Shown here: positions 11,931 through 24,896 of the stretch, piece by piece
How the letters are laid out: every line of letters starts with the position of its first letter
Numbering within the stretch: position 1 is the stretch's first letter
Origin: Papaver somniferum
Lineage: Eukaryota; Streptophyta; Magnoliopsida; Ranunculales; Papaveraceae
Assembly (NCBI RefSeq): GCF_003573695.1
Contig: NC_039360.1
Coordinates: 65,659,911-65,723,910, forward strand
DNA length: 64,000 bases
Direction: 5' to 3'
Program-made: the position numbers and the translations under genes
The notes under the pieces: generated by a model
Databases searched by the model: none
Told to the model about the DNA's origin: nothing
The model's input: the letters and a program-made list of their open reading frames with translations, nothing else

Positions 11931-12158
11931 AAATTCTGTATAAGAACTTGTATTAAGTAGAATTTCTCGCAAGCTGTCTTTCTTCTATACTATCTCCATC
12001 AAAGTTATTTAGGCGGAATATTCAAACATCTTTTTTTAATAGAAAAATAAAATTATATTGATCATTAAACCAATTGTACATTGAGTTTCTCTTTAATAAG
12101 AGAGTATAGTCATAGAGGGGATTCATTTTCCCAATTGATATTTCATGCCATACTATTT

Positions 12159-13060
12159 TCATTTTTTTCTAATAAATCTAATGGACAGTTTGTTTTTCCG
12201 GGAACATAAGAGATAACCCTTTATTAAAATACTTAAGACACTGGACACAATCTCTAATAATATAGTTGTTTTCCCATTTAACAGCCCAACACTTCCATTT
12301 AGAGTATTGATAACATTGGTACAATCTCTTTCAGTGTGAATATTTGCAATTTCCTTCCTCTTTGATATTTGTATTGCTTCAAGTGCTTCCAGTGCCTCTG
12401 TTTGTTCTGCATCCTCTACTACTGCTGGCAAACACCAGACCTCTTTGAAAGAACCCGCATCATTTCTCATAATTAGTCCAGTTCGCATGCATTTACTCTC
12501 TTTACCAAAAAAAAAAGTTAAATTGATTTTATTGTAACCCTCTCATTAATGGGGTCTACCGTTAAACTCCAAGCTCTATCCCTTGCAACCTTTCCATGTC
12601 TAGAAATGAGTCTAGTTACATTCTCATTCCAGTCTTTGGAAAAATTTCTTAATATATTAAGTATCGCCCCACCTGTAATTGGAAATTATCAAAAATGATT
12701 GCACACCTCATTTTCTAGATATGCCATAATGTATGATTGATAATTATTAACATAATCTGATTAGAAGATATATTATTTCCGGTATTATTACTAAACCAAC
12801 TGCTAATCCAATCTAGCAAATTAGTTTCGGGTACAATTCTTCCATTGGGATCATCCATAGCTATCCATATCCGTTTTGATACACTATAATCCAGTATTAA
12901 ATGATATATAGTTTTCATTTTCCTGTTACATAAAGGACACTAGGGCTTAATCCGTGTCGTAACGGCACTGGCATAATTTTTCTTTAGTTATGCATTGTTC
13001 GACATCAACTTTACCCTTCTTAACATTACAAAAGTAAAGGAAAACCCGATAGATATTTTT
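12159..13060 (-). pseudogene. LINE 3' region: zf-RVT and RNase H-like domains
   Basis: Minus-strand frames read CPLCNRKMKTIYHLILD...SKRIWIAMDD at about 12945-12840, the reverse-transcriptase zinc-binding domain of plant L1-type LINEs. These are followed (12488-12159) by GLIMRNDAGSFKEVWCLP...ALEALEAIQISKRKEIANI, the RNase H-like domain found at the end of plant non-LTR ORF2. The frames are broken between these parts. The order is consistent with this being the tail of the LINE whose upstream pieces lie at 17100-17765, 25972-26077 and 40022-41110, but it could also be a separate copy. Confidence 0.7.
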
Positions 13061-13230
13061 ATTCTTCATTACATAAATCCTTTCTAGCATTTTTCGCCTT
13101 GAAATTCTCCCATACTATACCTCTTCTTTCTCGAGTTGTATCCCCAATCCAGCCATAAAATTATTTCGGAATTAATTTTTACATATTTTGTCCCCCTCAA
13201 AAAATATTATTTGGTTATTTTTTTTATTTC

Positions 13231-13440
13231 ACAAAGATATCTTATCGATTATTTGAAATGGTATTACCTTTCTGCATTTTCCTTATTTTAGTGAAAGATG
13301 TTAGGATCTTCATGGACCATAGGAACCTATTTTTTAGTTTACAAAGATATCTTATCGATCATTTGAAATGGTATTACCTTTCTGCATTTTCTTTATTTTA
13401 GTGAAGGATGTTAGGATCTTCATGGACTATAGGAACCTAC
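13231..13440. repeat. Tandem duplication, 110-bp unit
   Basis: ACAAAGATATCTTATCGAT starts at 13231 and again at 13341; the two units stay nearly identical through CATGGAC(C/T)ATAGGAACCTA. This is a recent direct duplication. The second unit runs into sequence that looks like the start of an LTR-type repeat. Confidence 0.8.
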
Positions 13441-13976
13441 TATGGGACCGACCACATAGCACCGATGTTGTCCCTACTTGACCACCTTGGGATAAGATGT
13501 GTGGGGTTTTAATCTAAAAGGCATCGGTGCTTCGTAAGGAGATGCTCAAGATTATTAATATCCACATGTACTCCTCTTTATTCCATGTGCGACTATCTCT
13601 AGATATACATATGTGGTTTATCGCGCAACATACTCCAACAGTCTTCACCTTCGCGAGATTAAACCACTTCACCAGTCCAATCATACTCCACCGTATGATT
13701 ACCATCTGTATATGCTACCCATCGATCATGATTATTGTCACTATGCGCCCTGAAATCCTACTCCACTTTGAGTTCATGAGAATTTAAGCACTAAATCCAC
13801 CTTGAGCATTTTCTTGTCCACCTAAAACACTGCTCCACTTGAAAGTTAATGTGTGAAACACTAACTCCACCTTGAGCGCCAGTTCAACCTTGAGCATTAC
13901 CTTGCAAATATAGAACCCTGTTCCACCTGAGTTAATGGGTGAGACAATAACTCCACCTGAGGATCAGGTCCTTCAA
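13441..13976 (+). mobile_element. Possible LTR relic
   Basis: The block ends ...CAGGTCCTTCA and is followed after two bases by TGGTATCAGAG, the standard initiator-Met tRNA primer-binding motif of plant LTR elements. That makes the preceding 500 bp a candidate 5' LTR. The phrase CTCCACCTTGAGC and variants recur in it. No partner LTR was found, so the left boundary is a guess. Confidence 0.4.
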
Positions 13977-13978
13977 AT

Positions 13979-13989
13979 GGTATCAGAGT
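13979..13989 (+). other. Primer-binding-site motif
   Basis: TGGTATCAGAG, complementary to the 3' end of initiator Met-tRNA, just after a CA-ended block. Only short non-coding sequence follows, so any element here is a relic. Confidence 0.45.
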
Positions 13990-14194
13990 CGAGGATTACT
14001 TGTCGTGAGTGAAAGAGTATGCTTGACGGATTTTGTGGGGAAAGGGTCTCATCAGTGAGAAAAAATGCCAGAGTTAAGATTGAACATATTACGGAGCCGA
14101 GGAGGGCTCCAAATTAAGTTGATGGTATTATGGTACTCCGACTCGGCAGGTAGGATTTGTCAAATGGAATATAGGTAATGGTTTGTCCTTTCCT

Positions 14195-14312
14195 AGCACC
14201 GAGACCTTTTCAGCATAATTGGCTTCATAATTGGCGAAAAATATTTATAGTTAATAATGCTCGATATTGGGTAATCCTGGGATGTGTGACCTCCTGAGAA
14301 GCTGCTACTGGA
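14195..14312 (+). pseudogene. 5S rRNA-like relic
   Basis: GATGTGTGACCTCCTGAGAAGC at about 14279-14300 differs at only 3 of 22 positions from the plant 5S box C region (GATGGGTGACCTCCTGGGAAGT). An upstream block TAGCACCGAGACCTTTTCAG resembles the 5S GCACCGGATCCCATCAG region at roughly the right distance. The rest is diverged. It could be a decayed 5S gene or the 5S-derived part of a Cassandra-type TRIM element. Confidence 0.45.
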
Positions 14313-14589
14313 TGACCCCAGCAGTGACCATTGAAAACCACATACTGTCAGATGACCGCAGTAGCTAAGTGAGTCCATTATCAGTAGAGGGTCGGGCCAT
14401 TACATTCTACAACATGACCCTTCCAGATGTGAGGTTATTTGTTGCAGAAAAAAATAATAAAACCATGATTAGTTAGTAAGTCAAACCGTTGAGTATTTAA
14501 CCTAATAACAATATGGTCTACTAACACTAAACATTGTTATCCATCGTCATTGAATAAAAATATAGTTAAACCATTTATCCAGAAATACG

Positions 14590-17076
14590 TGAGACGATGC
14601 GAAATTATGTGTCACCAATTTTAACAAATAAATTATGAGCAATTAATAAAAAAATATTTATAAAGTTTAAGTTGAACAGACCACGACCGTAGATTTTTTT
14701 TTGGCTCAATATGATTATAAGATGGTTGATAAATATGATTACATTTTCGTCAGTTTCAAAATTCTAGTTACACGCGAAATTATGTGTCACCAATTTTAAC
14801 AAATAAATTATGAGCAATTAATAAATTTTTTTGTATAAAGTTTAAGTTGAACAGATTACGACCGTAGATTTGTCTCCCCTCATAGTCAAATTTTGGTCAT
14901 TCTTTATCTAGCCTAACTTAGCCAAGCTTTGTTTAAGAAAACAAAGATTATGTCAACATTGACCCTTATCGGTTTTTTTATTGGCTTTATATAAAGTGAC
15001 AATTATTCTCCGTGTTTTTTACTTGTTATATGCTTTCTTTTGGAGAATTGCTAGGCTGACCGAAATACTTGTCTCGAAGAAACCATCGAGTGAAACATGT
15101 AGTGGGACCAATCGAAAACCTTTGCTATCCCAATGGTAGATCCATTATCCTACCATCGTAGAATTTTTCTCGGGTTGTTTTTCAGAACAAATTGTGATCA
15201 GACTATACAATTATTTTGTATTAAAATTTTCACATTAAAAAAGTCAACCACGACTTCCATAATAATGTTACTTGTGTCCTAACGACATAGAATAAGCATT
15301 TACCAACTACCACGCTGAACCTTCACTACCATCACCATCACCAGAACCACCTTCATTACCACTACCTTTTCCACCACATTCACCGGCTTAGTGCACCGTC
15401 ACTTACAAACGCCACCCCGGTTATCCCTAATGTCTATTGATATGATTATAAAAAAATTATTATTTATTTAATGAAAGTATATTTATTGAGATAATTATAA
15501 AATATTTATAATGAGAGATTAGTAAAATGTTTATTATGAGAAATTAATGATACAACAATTATGTAAACAACCACAACCATTGATTTATCTTCTCCCTAAA
15601 TAAAGCCGCTATATTGCCTAACTTGTCATAACGTGACATTTTCTGGTTTATTTTTGTTTTTTTAATCTTTCATGTATTTTAACCGAGTTATTTTATTTTA
15701 TTAATAAGACGATCAACCACAACTTCTAATTTATAATGTTGCCTATTTTGTAGCGATACAAAATTAGCATAGCCTGTTGCTACTCACCAACCGTTGCCAC
15801 CACTACAAAACCATATATAATACAATTTATTTCTCCAGCACAACCGCCGCCTACCTCTCGTTGGCCGTTTGTCGTACTTCTAACTTTAAATCACAAACAT
15901 CATAAGTAAAATTATGGTTGAACAAACTTAAGTCATTAATTAATTTATTCTCAATATATTGTTTTATTGTTATATACTCTGTTGTATTTCTATTAATTTT
16001 ACTTTAACGGCTAGAACCATGATTTATGCAACCGGGTGCTAAAGGTAGCAGGGGTACCATTTAGGTGGTCCGGCGGTTATGATCATTTTTTTAAAGTTGG
16101 TATGATATCTTCCTAAAAATATGATATTTGTTTTTATCAATCGTGATGGCCAACTACATCTTTCACGATACAATGTTGCTTGTGTTGTAAATATACAGAA
16201 CTAATAATGTCCATGGCTATTCTCCAACATCACCATCATAAAACCACCCATCGGCATTATTTTTTCCACCACCACTGATATTATCGGCTCCACTACCACC
16301 GCTTCTACCAGACACTACTTCTTCCATTACTAACCACTAAATTCTATAGATATAGTAATTTTTATTAAAATTACTTAGTAATGTAAAATACATATTTATT
16401 ATATTAATTAAGAGGATATTTAATAATGAATATTTAATAAATTATTCATTATGAGAGATTAATGAGACACTAATTAATAAAAGCACACATAATAATTAAT
16501 TTTAATTAGAGAAAACCACAACCATGGATTTAGCTTTCCCCAGAATGCATCCTGGACACTCTTTATCTAGGCTAAGTTGTCCATGCTATGCTTTATATTC
16601 TATTTGTTTTTATCAATCGTGATGGCCAACTACATCTTTCACGATACAATGTTGCTTGTGTTGTAAATATACATAACTAATAATGTCCATGACTATTCTC
16701 CAACATCACCATCATTAAACCACCCATCGACATTATTTTTTACACCACCGCTGATATTATCGACTCCACTACCACTGCTTCTACCAGGCACTACTTATTC
16801 CATTACTAACCACTAAATTCTATAGATATAGTAATTTTTATTAAAATTACTTAGTAATGTAAAAATACATATTTATTAGATTAATTAAGAGGATATTGAA
16901 TAATGAAAATTTAATAAATTATTCATTATGAGAGATTAGTGAGACACTAATTAATTAAAGCACACATAATAATTAATTTTAATTAGAGGAAACCACAACC
17001 ATGGATTTAGCTTTCCCCAGAATGCATCCTGGCCGCTCTTTATCTAGGCTAAGTTGTCCATGCTATGCTTTATGTT
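14590..17076. repeat. Degenerate tandem array, unit about 475 bp
   Basis: Two neighbouring units, 16127-16601 and 16602-17076, are about 95% alike over 475 bp. Older, indel-rich units precede them: similar ends occur at about 14697, 14872-14935 and 15575-15645 (ACAACCATTGATTTA-type phrase followed by TTTATCTAGCCTAACTT-type phrase). A 95-bp part, from GCGAAATTATGTGTCACC, is itself duplicated at 14600 and 14776. There is no coding frame. It resembles a short satellite or the internal array of a transposon. Confidence 0.75.
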
Positions 17077-17099
17077 CTTGATTTTAGATCAACATTAGG

Positions 17100-17765
17100 T
17101 ATGTGTATAGCAATCCTTTCTCTAGCTAACTAGGAGACAACCATGAATATATTTCCACAGAAAATATAAATTTTTGGAGGGAGATTCATTCTCTAGAACT
17201 GATTCCAGGGAAAATTAGTAGGTTCATCAGATGAATTAGATTGGGTATTTCCTCCAACATCAACAACATTTTAAGCACTCTTAACAATAAAGATTCCAGT
17301 ATCAGCTGGTTAGCAAATCAATTTATCTTCTCTACATAAAGGTATTCTAAGTTTGCAATTTTCAGTAATAGTATTACTATCAAACAAGACATTCAATATC
17401 TCTAAATTCAATCTGTTACTATTAGGATGCATCAATTGATCATCAGTTTTCATATTGCTAGATCTGAACCTAGAAGAAAGTGGATTGGAGATAGTTGGGA
17501 CTCAAATATCTTTCCAAATAGATATACTCTTTCCATTTCCCACCTCCCAATAGTAGTGCTTCCTAGTAGTTTCTAGTCCTTTACATATACCCCTCCAAAC
17601 CCAACTTTCATTGTTATTGCTAATATGGAGAGGGTTACAATCATGAAAATATTTATGACTTAGGATTTTGATTCACATGGCTTTTGATTCAGTAAGCATT
17701 CCCCAAGCAAGCTTTGGAAGAAGACCACTATTTAACTCAGTTGTTTTCTTAATATTAAGACCTCC
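17100..17765 (-). pseudogene. LINE reverse transcriptase C-terminal part
   Basis: The minus strand reads (A)LGGLNIKKTTELNSGLLPKLAW from about 17765, then WVWRGICKGLETTRKHYYW and GNGKSISIWKDIWVP, the conserved stretch between the RT palm and the zinc-binding domain in plant L1-type LINEs. It is interrupted by frameshifts and stops. It joins in sense, across the hAT-like element at 17774-25971, to the LINE fragment at 25972-26077. Confidence 0.75.
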
Positions 17766-17880
17766 TAGAGCTTGAGTTCTGTTATTAGGAGGAAAACAAT
17801 GGATATGAGGAGGGAAATATTTTGGCCAAATTTTAGTCAATGTAGGGTCAAAGAAAAATAAAATAAAAATAATCAAATAG

Positions 17881-18173
17881 TTTTATAATGCCATCACCCT
17901 TGATATACCGGTGGTTATCTTCTCCATGTAATTCTAAACCCTAATGATCTTAATCCAATCTTGATCAAACCTTAACCTCAATCCATTCAAACCCTAATAA
18001 CCTTAATCCAATTTTAATCGAACTTTAACCTCAATCCAATCTTGATAAATAGAGTTAATAATTATAAAAATACTATGGGTTTGAAAAAAGAAGCACATAT
18101 ACCTTAGTAAAACTTGATCATTTGATGGGAATAGGTAATAGTGGAATTTATGCTTCTGATTGTTAATCGAACT
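17881..18173. other. Interior of hAT-like element
   Basis: Non-coding. Contains a diverged tandem phrase CTTAATCCAATNTTNATCNAAC...CCTCAATCCA repeated two to three times between about 17945 and 18055. Confidence 0.4.
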
Positions 18174-18849
18174 TGTTGGGATTATATGTTTTAAAAACAT
18201 TATTAATTTCCAATAAATTAGTGTCTCATTTAAATGGTTTTATTGTGACATTTATTCTTCCTTTTAAAGAATAAATTAATTTCGTTTTTAATGTCAAAAA
18301 CCGTTTTTTGTTGAATTGGTTAATGATGCTAATTACCAACTTATTAATGCATTTCATTTAATCTTATTTAATTCTTTGACTATTATAAATCAGATTTTGA
18401 TGAAAAGATTGAGAGAGTAGTTGAAACATTTTTAGTGAGAGAGTTTTTCTTTTATGTTTTGGTGTTAAAAAGAACTTGGAGAGTTGTTGAAATCCTTTTT
18501 GTTGTGAGAGAGTTTTTCTTTTATGACTTGGGTTTACAAAAGAAAAGATTTTTAGAGAAAGAAAAATAAGTGTGTGAACATCTCTTATTTTTCTAAATGA
18601 GTTTCTGAGCAAGAATGAAGTGTAGAAGTTTCACATCCTCTCACCGTGCAAGAGCGATTGTGTAAGAGATTAATCTCGGCTGTTTTATCCTGGGGACGAC
18701 GCGCCATTGAAGAACTGCTTGCACAATCTTGGGCAGAGCCGCGAAACGTCTTAAAGATAGCGACCTAGTCCGCGACTCAGCCATAATGTTGTTTGTTTCG
18801 TGTTTGATTTTATTTGATGTGCAGGCATAATTCGGCAATTGTTCCAAAA
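18174..18849 (+). repeat. 5' LTR of copia element
   Basis: Matches 24897-25569 throughout, including CTCTCACCGTGCAAGAGCG and GACGACGCGCCATTGAAG. The last CA is mutated (CCAAAA in place of CCAACA). Confidence 0.85.
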
Positions 18850-21246
18850 AATTTAAGACGCTTTATTCTTCCATGGATACCAAAAGAAAACAATTCCTCA
18901 AACGCGATAAGTATCATTGTTTTATTTTGTTTGATAGAATTACAACCAGAATATTTTTTCTTTAACGATTGAACATGATACTTGAGATTTTAGGTAACCT
19001 GATACCTAAAGTTAATTTTATGTCTAATATTATTGGACTAGGAATAACATGGTTAAATATTTTTTTCTTTGTGAACAGTTGACATAGACAAATATTGTTG
19101 ATGTTAAACGAATGTTTTTAACATGCTGTAGAGTCTTATTTTTATCTCCTACACAAAATTGAATTGTGTCTTGAAATTTTAACCGGGTGTATTAGACATC
19201 ATGAGAATCATCCATGTCAAATTTAAGAATTTTTGGAGTCTGGAAAGTATTTTTAAAGTATTTTAGAAAACTACATAACGTATCTGAAAAATTCTGACGG
19301 GCAGAAAATTAATCCTTATTAAATCCGTTTTTCCTAATCTTTGTGTAGAGAATTGGAATCCTTGTATTACACAAAACTTGTAGATCAGGAACTTATCTTA
19401 AAACCCATTTTCAAATTTGGATTTGGGTTTTTATTTTGAGAGATGTGGTGATTTCAAATCGTTGTGTATGTTTGTCCAAAATAGTAGACGTGATACTTGA
19501 GATTAGAAATGTAAGAAACTATATTAAAAATCATGTTTTGATTCTAGTACTTCGTATGCTTGTTTTGGTAATGAAAGGAAAGATTATTTTTAGCAATCAA
19601 ACTAGTGAACCACATATGTTTGATAAAATGCTTGATAGAGAGTTATAAATATATGATGTTATAACTATATAACTTTGAATCTTTGTTTGACAATTAAGAG
19701 AAATAAAGAGTACTATACTTTGATTGATTTTTAAGTAATTATGTAAGTACATACATTACTTATTTTTGGTTCCAAGTGCTCACATGTAAATGATTGTGAC
19801 AGGTGAAAATTCATTTACTTGAGCAAAATTTTATTTTCCAATGAAATAAAAATTGCGGGAGATTAATCGATGTGAGGAGCAATGGGGTTTCTGATTTCTT
19901 TGTTGGTGCGCAAAGAATGGACAATGGTTTATGACCAATTGAGATTTAAAAGCAATTGAGGTATGTTTGATGAACTATTTGTAGTTATTGTGGTGATCAT
20001 ATAATGGCATTCTAAATTGAATAAATTGATTGTTCAATCTTGGAATAAATACTAAGGAAACAAGATATTGAGAATTATTGTGTATGACAATAAACATGTG
20101 ACTCATATAAGTTTGGAACTTATGAGATGGAATTTTATATGAACCCAAAACCGAAATAATTAGAAACCTAGTCAAAACAAATGTGAATATCAACTCTCAC
20201 CAAGAAATGAACATAATATTGATTATGAAATTATTTGCTATTCTTGCATGGCATTGCAAGGATATCAAATGTTATTAACAACGCTTTTCAAGCTTAGTTA
20301 ATGTGAACTATGGATAAGGTGAGAGGTTGATATATATTGGTGTTTTACACCGTATTTGTTTTGATAGGTTATGGTTCAAAAGTTGAACCGAATCGTTCGA
20401 AAGAAAGTGGTGTTGAGATATACTCACATCACTAGGATTTTCAGTATTGGTACGATCTCAAAGTCTACTTTGGGTAGAACAATCTTGTTAATGATGTTCA
20501 TACTTTCGAAATGAGCGAGAATCTAGTTTCCGTGTATCTTGTTATAAACAAGATTGAGATTAGAAATTTGTTGAATTTGATAATTGCGCTACTACAAATA
20601 ATATGTTATGGATAAAATGTTTGAATATAATATTACAACTTTATCATAACATGAATTGAATTTTGAATATTTGATATATGAGATTTTGTCATGCTTTTAA
20701 GAAATGAATGAGTTAGTAACGAATGAGAGCATGTTATAGTTTCTTATAAACTTGGTGAATTTTTGAGTAACATGTATGTAATCTTACCTAACTCATAAAA
20801 GCATGTACACTTTGAAATCTTACGCAACTTGCAATGTTTTTCGGATGAAATAAAATATTAGAGAATTTTATAAAGATGCTTAGAGTAACTTGTTTTGATA
20901 TGAAATTTGACCTATTGAGTAGTGAATTAGAAAATGTTATTATCATGAAAATTGGTTGAATTTTTATTCTCTATATTGTGTAAAACGTTTTGGGTCTAGA
21001 TCATTGGTTAATTATCACCTTTTTTGGAGTCTTTGGATATTGTTTTGAAATTCTTGTTTGAGTCAAAAAAATAGTGGGGGTCCATACCCTATGATTTACC
21101 AACTTTGATTTAAATCAGAGGAACTAGAAAAATGAAGGTGACAAGTAATTCACTAAGAATAAACCTAGAAATGCATAACTATAGTGAGACTAAAAGTTAG
21201 TCATGAATATTTTGTTGCTGGAAAATAACTTCTTATAGAGAGTAAC

Positions 21247-23205
21247 TGGTGTGAAATGCAAAGACACACAAAAGCTTGCAAGTATACAAGGCCAAGTTAT
21301 GATATAGAAGGTAAGCAGGGGGTCAGTCCACAGGGAGTGGGAGCATACAAGAGAAACCTAAGCTAACAATGGTGACAATGCACTATGGCAGTGAGCTAAG
21401 GGCATGTAAATGGCATGAACCAAAGATGCAAGGTAAAGCAATAAAGAAACAGTTAAGAACCACAGCAGGGAAAGATAACAGACAAGGTAAATCAGCAAAG
21501 AACCAAGGCTTGGAAGCCAAGGGCAAGGTGAGTTTGTGCACTGACTTCAGTGCACAGTAGCTACAAAGTGCAAGAAAATAAAAGGCAAGAAAATAACTGA
21601 ATTGCAAACACACAGGACTGAAAATATAAGTGACTGAAAGGGAATTGGTGGGTAAGCCAAGGCTTATGATCCACCTTGTGTCCTAATCAAATGACATGTT
21701 TCTAGGTTATGTTTGTTCCTAAGCATACATATAGAAATGGAAGAACACCAAATTGCTCACTAGTCTACCCCTAGCATTGGCTGTCTTTTGACAGTACAGC
21801 CAATCACAGGCTCTATGAGCATTGGTATCTCCCATTTGCTCAATCAAAACATAGCAACAGGAGAACCATCCTAGCTTCTAGTCACATGACAGTGCACAAG
21901 GCTTCACTGAGCCTTGGCCTGATGCTGTTTAGCTCATGCTAAACATGGATAAGGCAATCACATTCATCACATGTAATAATTCAAACACAACTAGCAACAT
22001 TTGAGATAACTAAACACATATGCAATGTTCAACTTGATAACTGATAAGCACTGAAATTGAAATTCATAAAAATTTGTAGCAAATTCTCTACTGGCTAGTC
22101 CAGAGAGATATACCGTGTGTTTCACACACTCCACATAACACCCATTTATACCCAATTACCCATTTAGGGTTTTCCCCCAATTTTCCCCCAAAACAGTAGA
22201 ACTAGGGTTTGGTGAAACTCACCTAATTCCTTGAAATAGCAGCTCCATCACGTCGACCCATCCTTCTATTTCTCTTCCTGGGTCATCTTCTGCTCCAATT
22301 GCTGCTCTAACATCAACTTATATCTTCAATTTCTCACCTAGGGTTTCAGTCAGCAGAGATGAGAAATTGAGGAGATTAGTTGATGTAAAACGTGATAGTG
22401 ATGATGGGTATAGGTAGAGTGATTTGGGGAAAAGATAGTGGAGTGATTTGGGGGAAGGTAGTGGTGATGGAGACGGACATGGTGGTGGTACGGGTTCTGA
22501 AGGAAGAAGAGATGGAGAAGAAAGAAGAAAGGTGCGTTTGGCTGGGTATAAGGTGTTCGATACTTGGGTGTTAGGCGGGCGTATCGAGTTTGATGATCTG
22601 CGACGCTGAGCCGTGGGATAGGGAGATGAAAGATCAATCTGACGGTGAGATGAAGTGAAGCTTGTAGCGACCGCTGGATTATATAATACAACAAAATCAA
22701 CGACGCCAGATGGAGTTAGGTGTTCTAGTGTTAGGCGGAGATATCAAACTTCGATGCACAGCAAGGGAGCGACCGTCGGATGCTTCTGAGAACTGATCTG
22801 ACGGCTGAAGACGCAAGCGGGTATGGATTTGGGTTTTAGGCTTTTGGGTATAGAATATGGGTTTGGGAAATGAGTTTGGGCTTGGAAAACCTTGAGCCCA
22901 CTTCTTCTTTAAGAACAACTTTCTTCTTCTTGAGCCCATTTCCAGCTTTTTGGACGTGCGCTCCATTCTTTGCGGCCTCTTTGCGTAATTTCTCCCGGCT
23001 TTTCACCACTTTTCTGCTCTTTTTGCTCCGCAACTCATCCAATCTTTATTTATTACCTAAAAATGCAAAATTAAGTAAGAAAAATATTTATTCTTGAAAA
23101 CAATGAAAATACAGAATATGGGGTAAAATGTAGAATTACTGCACAAAAGATGAGTTAAAATGCCAACAAAAAGGGATAAATATATACATTATTTGGCACT
23201 CATCA
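21247..23205 (-). mobile_element. Solo LTR inside the copia element
   Basis: On the minus strand it starts TGATGAGTGCCAAATAATG and ends GCATTTCACACCA. The flanks are identical: GTAAC at 21242-21246 and 23206-23210. There is no internal region or second copy, so it is a solo LTR. The TGATGAGTGCC start is one I associate with large gypsy-type plant LTRs, but the lineage is not established. Short frames inside it are not credible genes. Confidence 0.8.
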
Positions 23206-23634
23206 GTAACTTTGTTCTTCAAACTATTAAATTTTTGGCAAAAAGTTTTTATGAGCATTGTTTTTAGAAAAGCAAACAGAAAATTGCTGACTCTTACATT
23301 CATGTCGTCAAATAACTTACATGCTTGTTTTGTTGATGTTGTTTCTACAATGCATGATTTATTATAGTCATAAGTAGAAATATATACTTTTGTGTATGTT
23401 AAAGATGAGAATCTACGTAGACCAAGCATGAAAAACTTTTTAGTTTCTACAAGAACATAATGCAAAGTTAGATAAGTCATCATATATATATTCTGAAACA
23501 ACTTTAAAACAATTTATAAAATAAAAATTATTTACTTGATTCATTCGAATGATTTCAGAATTAATGAAAGTGAAATGCACAATACTATTTGTTTTGTATG
23601 CATTAATGATTTTTGAATTTTTATTCTAACTTAT

Positions 23635-24420
23635 AGGATGAAAATGAAATTGAGAACATGCTTAGTTTGCTATTTGACATGAAAGATTTGAGTGAAGATG
23701 GTGTATATTTTTGAAATGAATTTTTCTTTCTTTGGATCTATTTTATTTCAATGAAAATAGAATCTTAAATAGAGATAAATATATAGCCTGACTGTAAATA
23801 AGTTTTCACTCATTTGGTCTAGTGCTAATGCTTTTGAGATTGTGTTTGATAGCACTAGACATGAGTATGGTAGCTCAGTATGTTTCTTTGCTACATGATT
23901 GACTATATATAAGTATTTTTTGTGTAGTGGGGGTTTAATATATTACTTATGTAGTGGGGGTTTTTTATTCGGATTTACCAATCCTAGTATGGAAAATTGG
24001 TAAAATTTTGAGAAGGTTATGAGGTGTTTCAAACATACCTTATAACTAAAAATACCCTATCTAAATGGTTACCGCAATCCTTTAAGGATATTGCGAAGCT
24101 GATTGGACATCCTTTCAGTTGAATCCTTTAAGGGATGGAGCGATTCGATCCTCTAAAATATAGGGGAATATACATATTAATCCAATGTGATAGTACGCGG
24201 CTATTGCAAGAATTAAGAATGCATGCAACGACAACTATAAGAGTTGATATTATGAGAATGGATTATATAATGTCTGAAAATAGTTTCCATTAGTCCTTTG
24301 ACGAAAGGATTGATAAGAAGATGTGAATACATCTTAGTGATGAGGTTGATGCCCATTGAGATTGAGTCATTTATGATGGATACCCAACCTAGAAATAGGT
24401 TCAAAGGGACTAGACGAAGT
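23635..24420 (+). pseudogene. Copia RT end and RNase H remnants
   Basis: At 23650-23705 a frame reads NMLSLLFDMKDLSEDGV, like the (S)xFDMKDLGEADV motif of copia RT. At about 24180-24235 there is QCDST followed, after a frameshift, by an Ala/Asn-rich RNase H-like segment. At about 24291 ISPLTKGLIRRCEYI matches the DPLTKGL motif that ends copia RNase H. Stops and frameshifts are many. Confidence 0.6.
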
Positions 24421-24896
24421 CATGGATGATATGGAGATGCGAGAATCATGCTTTTGAAGAATTCATCCCACGACATGATATCCTGAAGGGAGTAGAGGTT
24501 GAGTTTATTTTTTAGATTTTAATTTTTAAACTCTTAATGATGTTTATATCTCTATTTAGAGTGGGTTACTTTCAGGAGTACTCTTGATAAACTCACCTAT
24601 GTGAATGTGAAAGTGTGGCCGCTTTCTATGAGAATATGGGAAGTTCTCTAGATCATTCATTGAACTGGGATACAAGCACATGGCCGTAATGTGCTGGCTT
24701 TAGACTTTACACTAGTATAGTCGTGTGTGTTAAGCAATCTTTTTATCTCCTATAGTTCAAGACTTACGTTCACTCTATGGTCAGATTTTAAGAGAGCCTA
24801 TTGACACTACGTAAAGGTTCAAGTCGCAAGACACCTTTGCTTATGCACAACTCTGTACATTCTTGCTCAATGTTTTGAAAAATATAAGTGGGGGAT

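Noticed and set aside
19436..19648. 70-aa plus frame in the copia interior
   Set aside because: No match to gag or any copia domain; surrounding sequence is heavily decayed.
22350..23097. Several short frames on both strands
   Set aside because: They lie inside the solo LTR at 21247-23205 and have no protein-like signatures.
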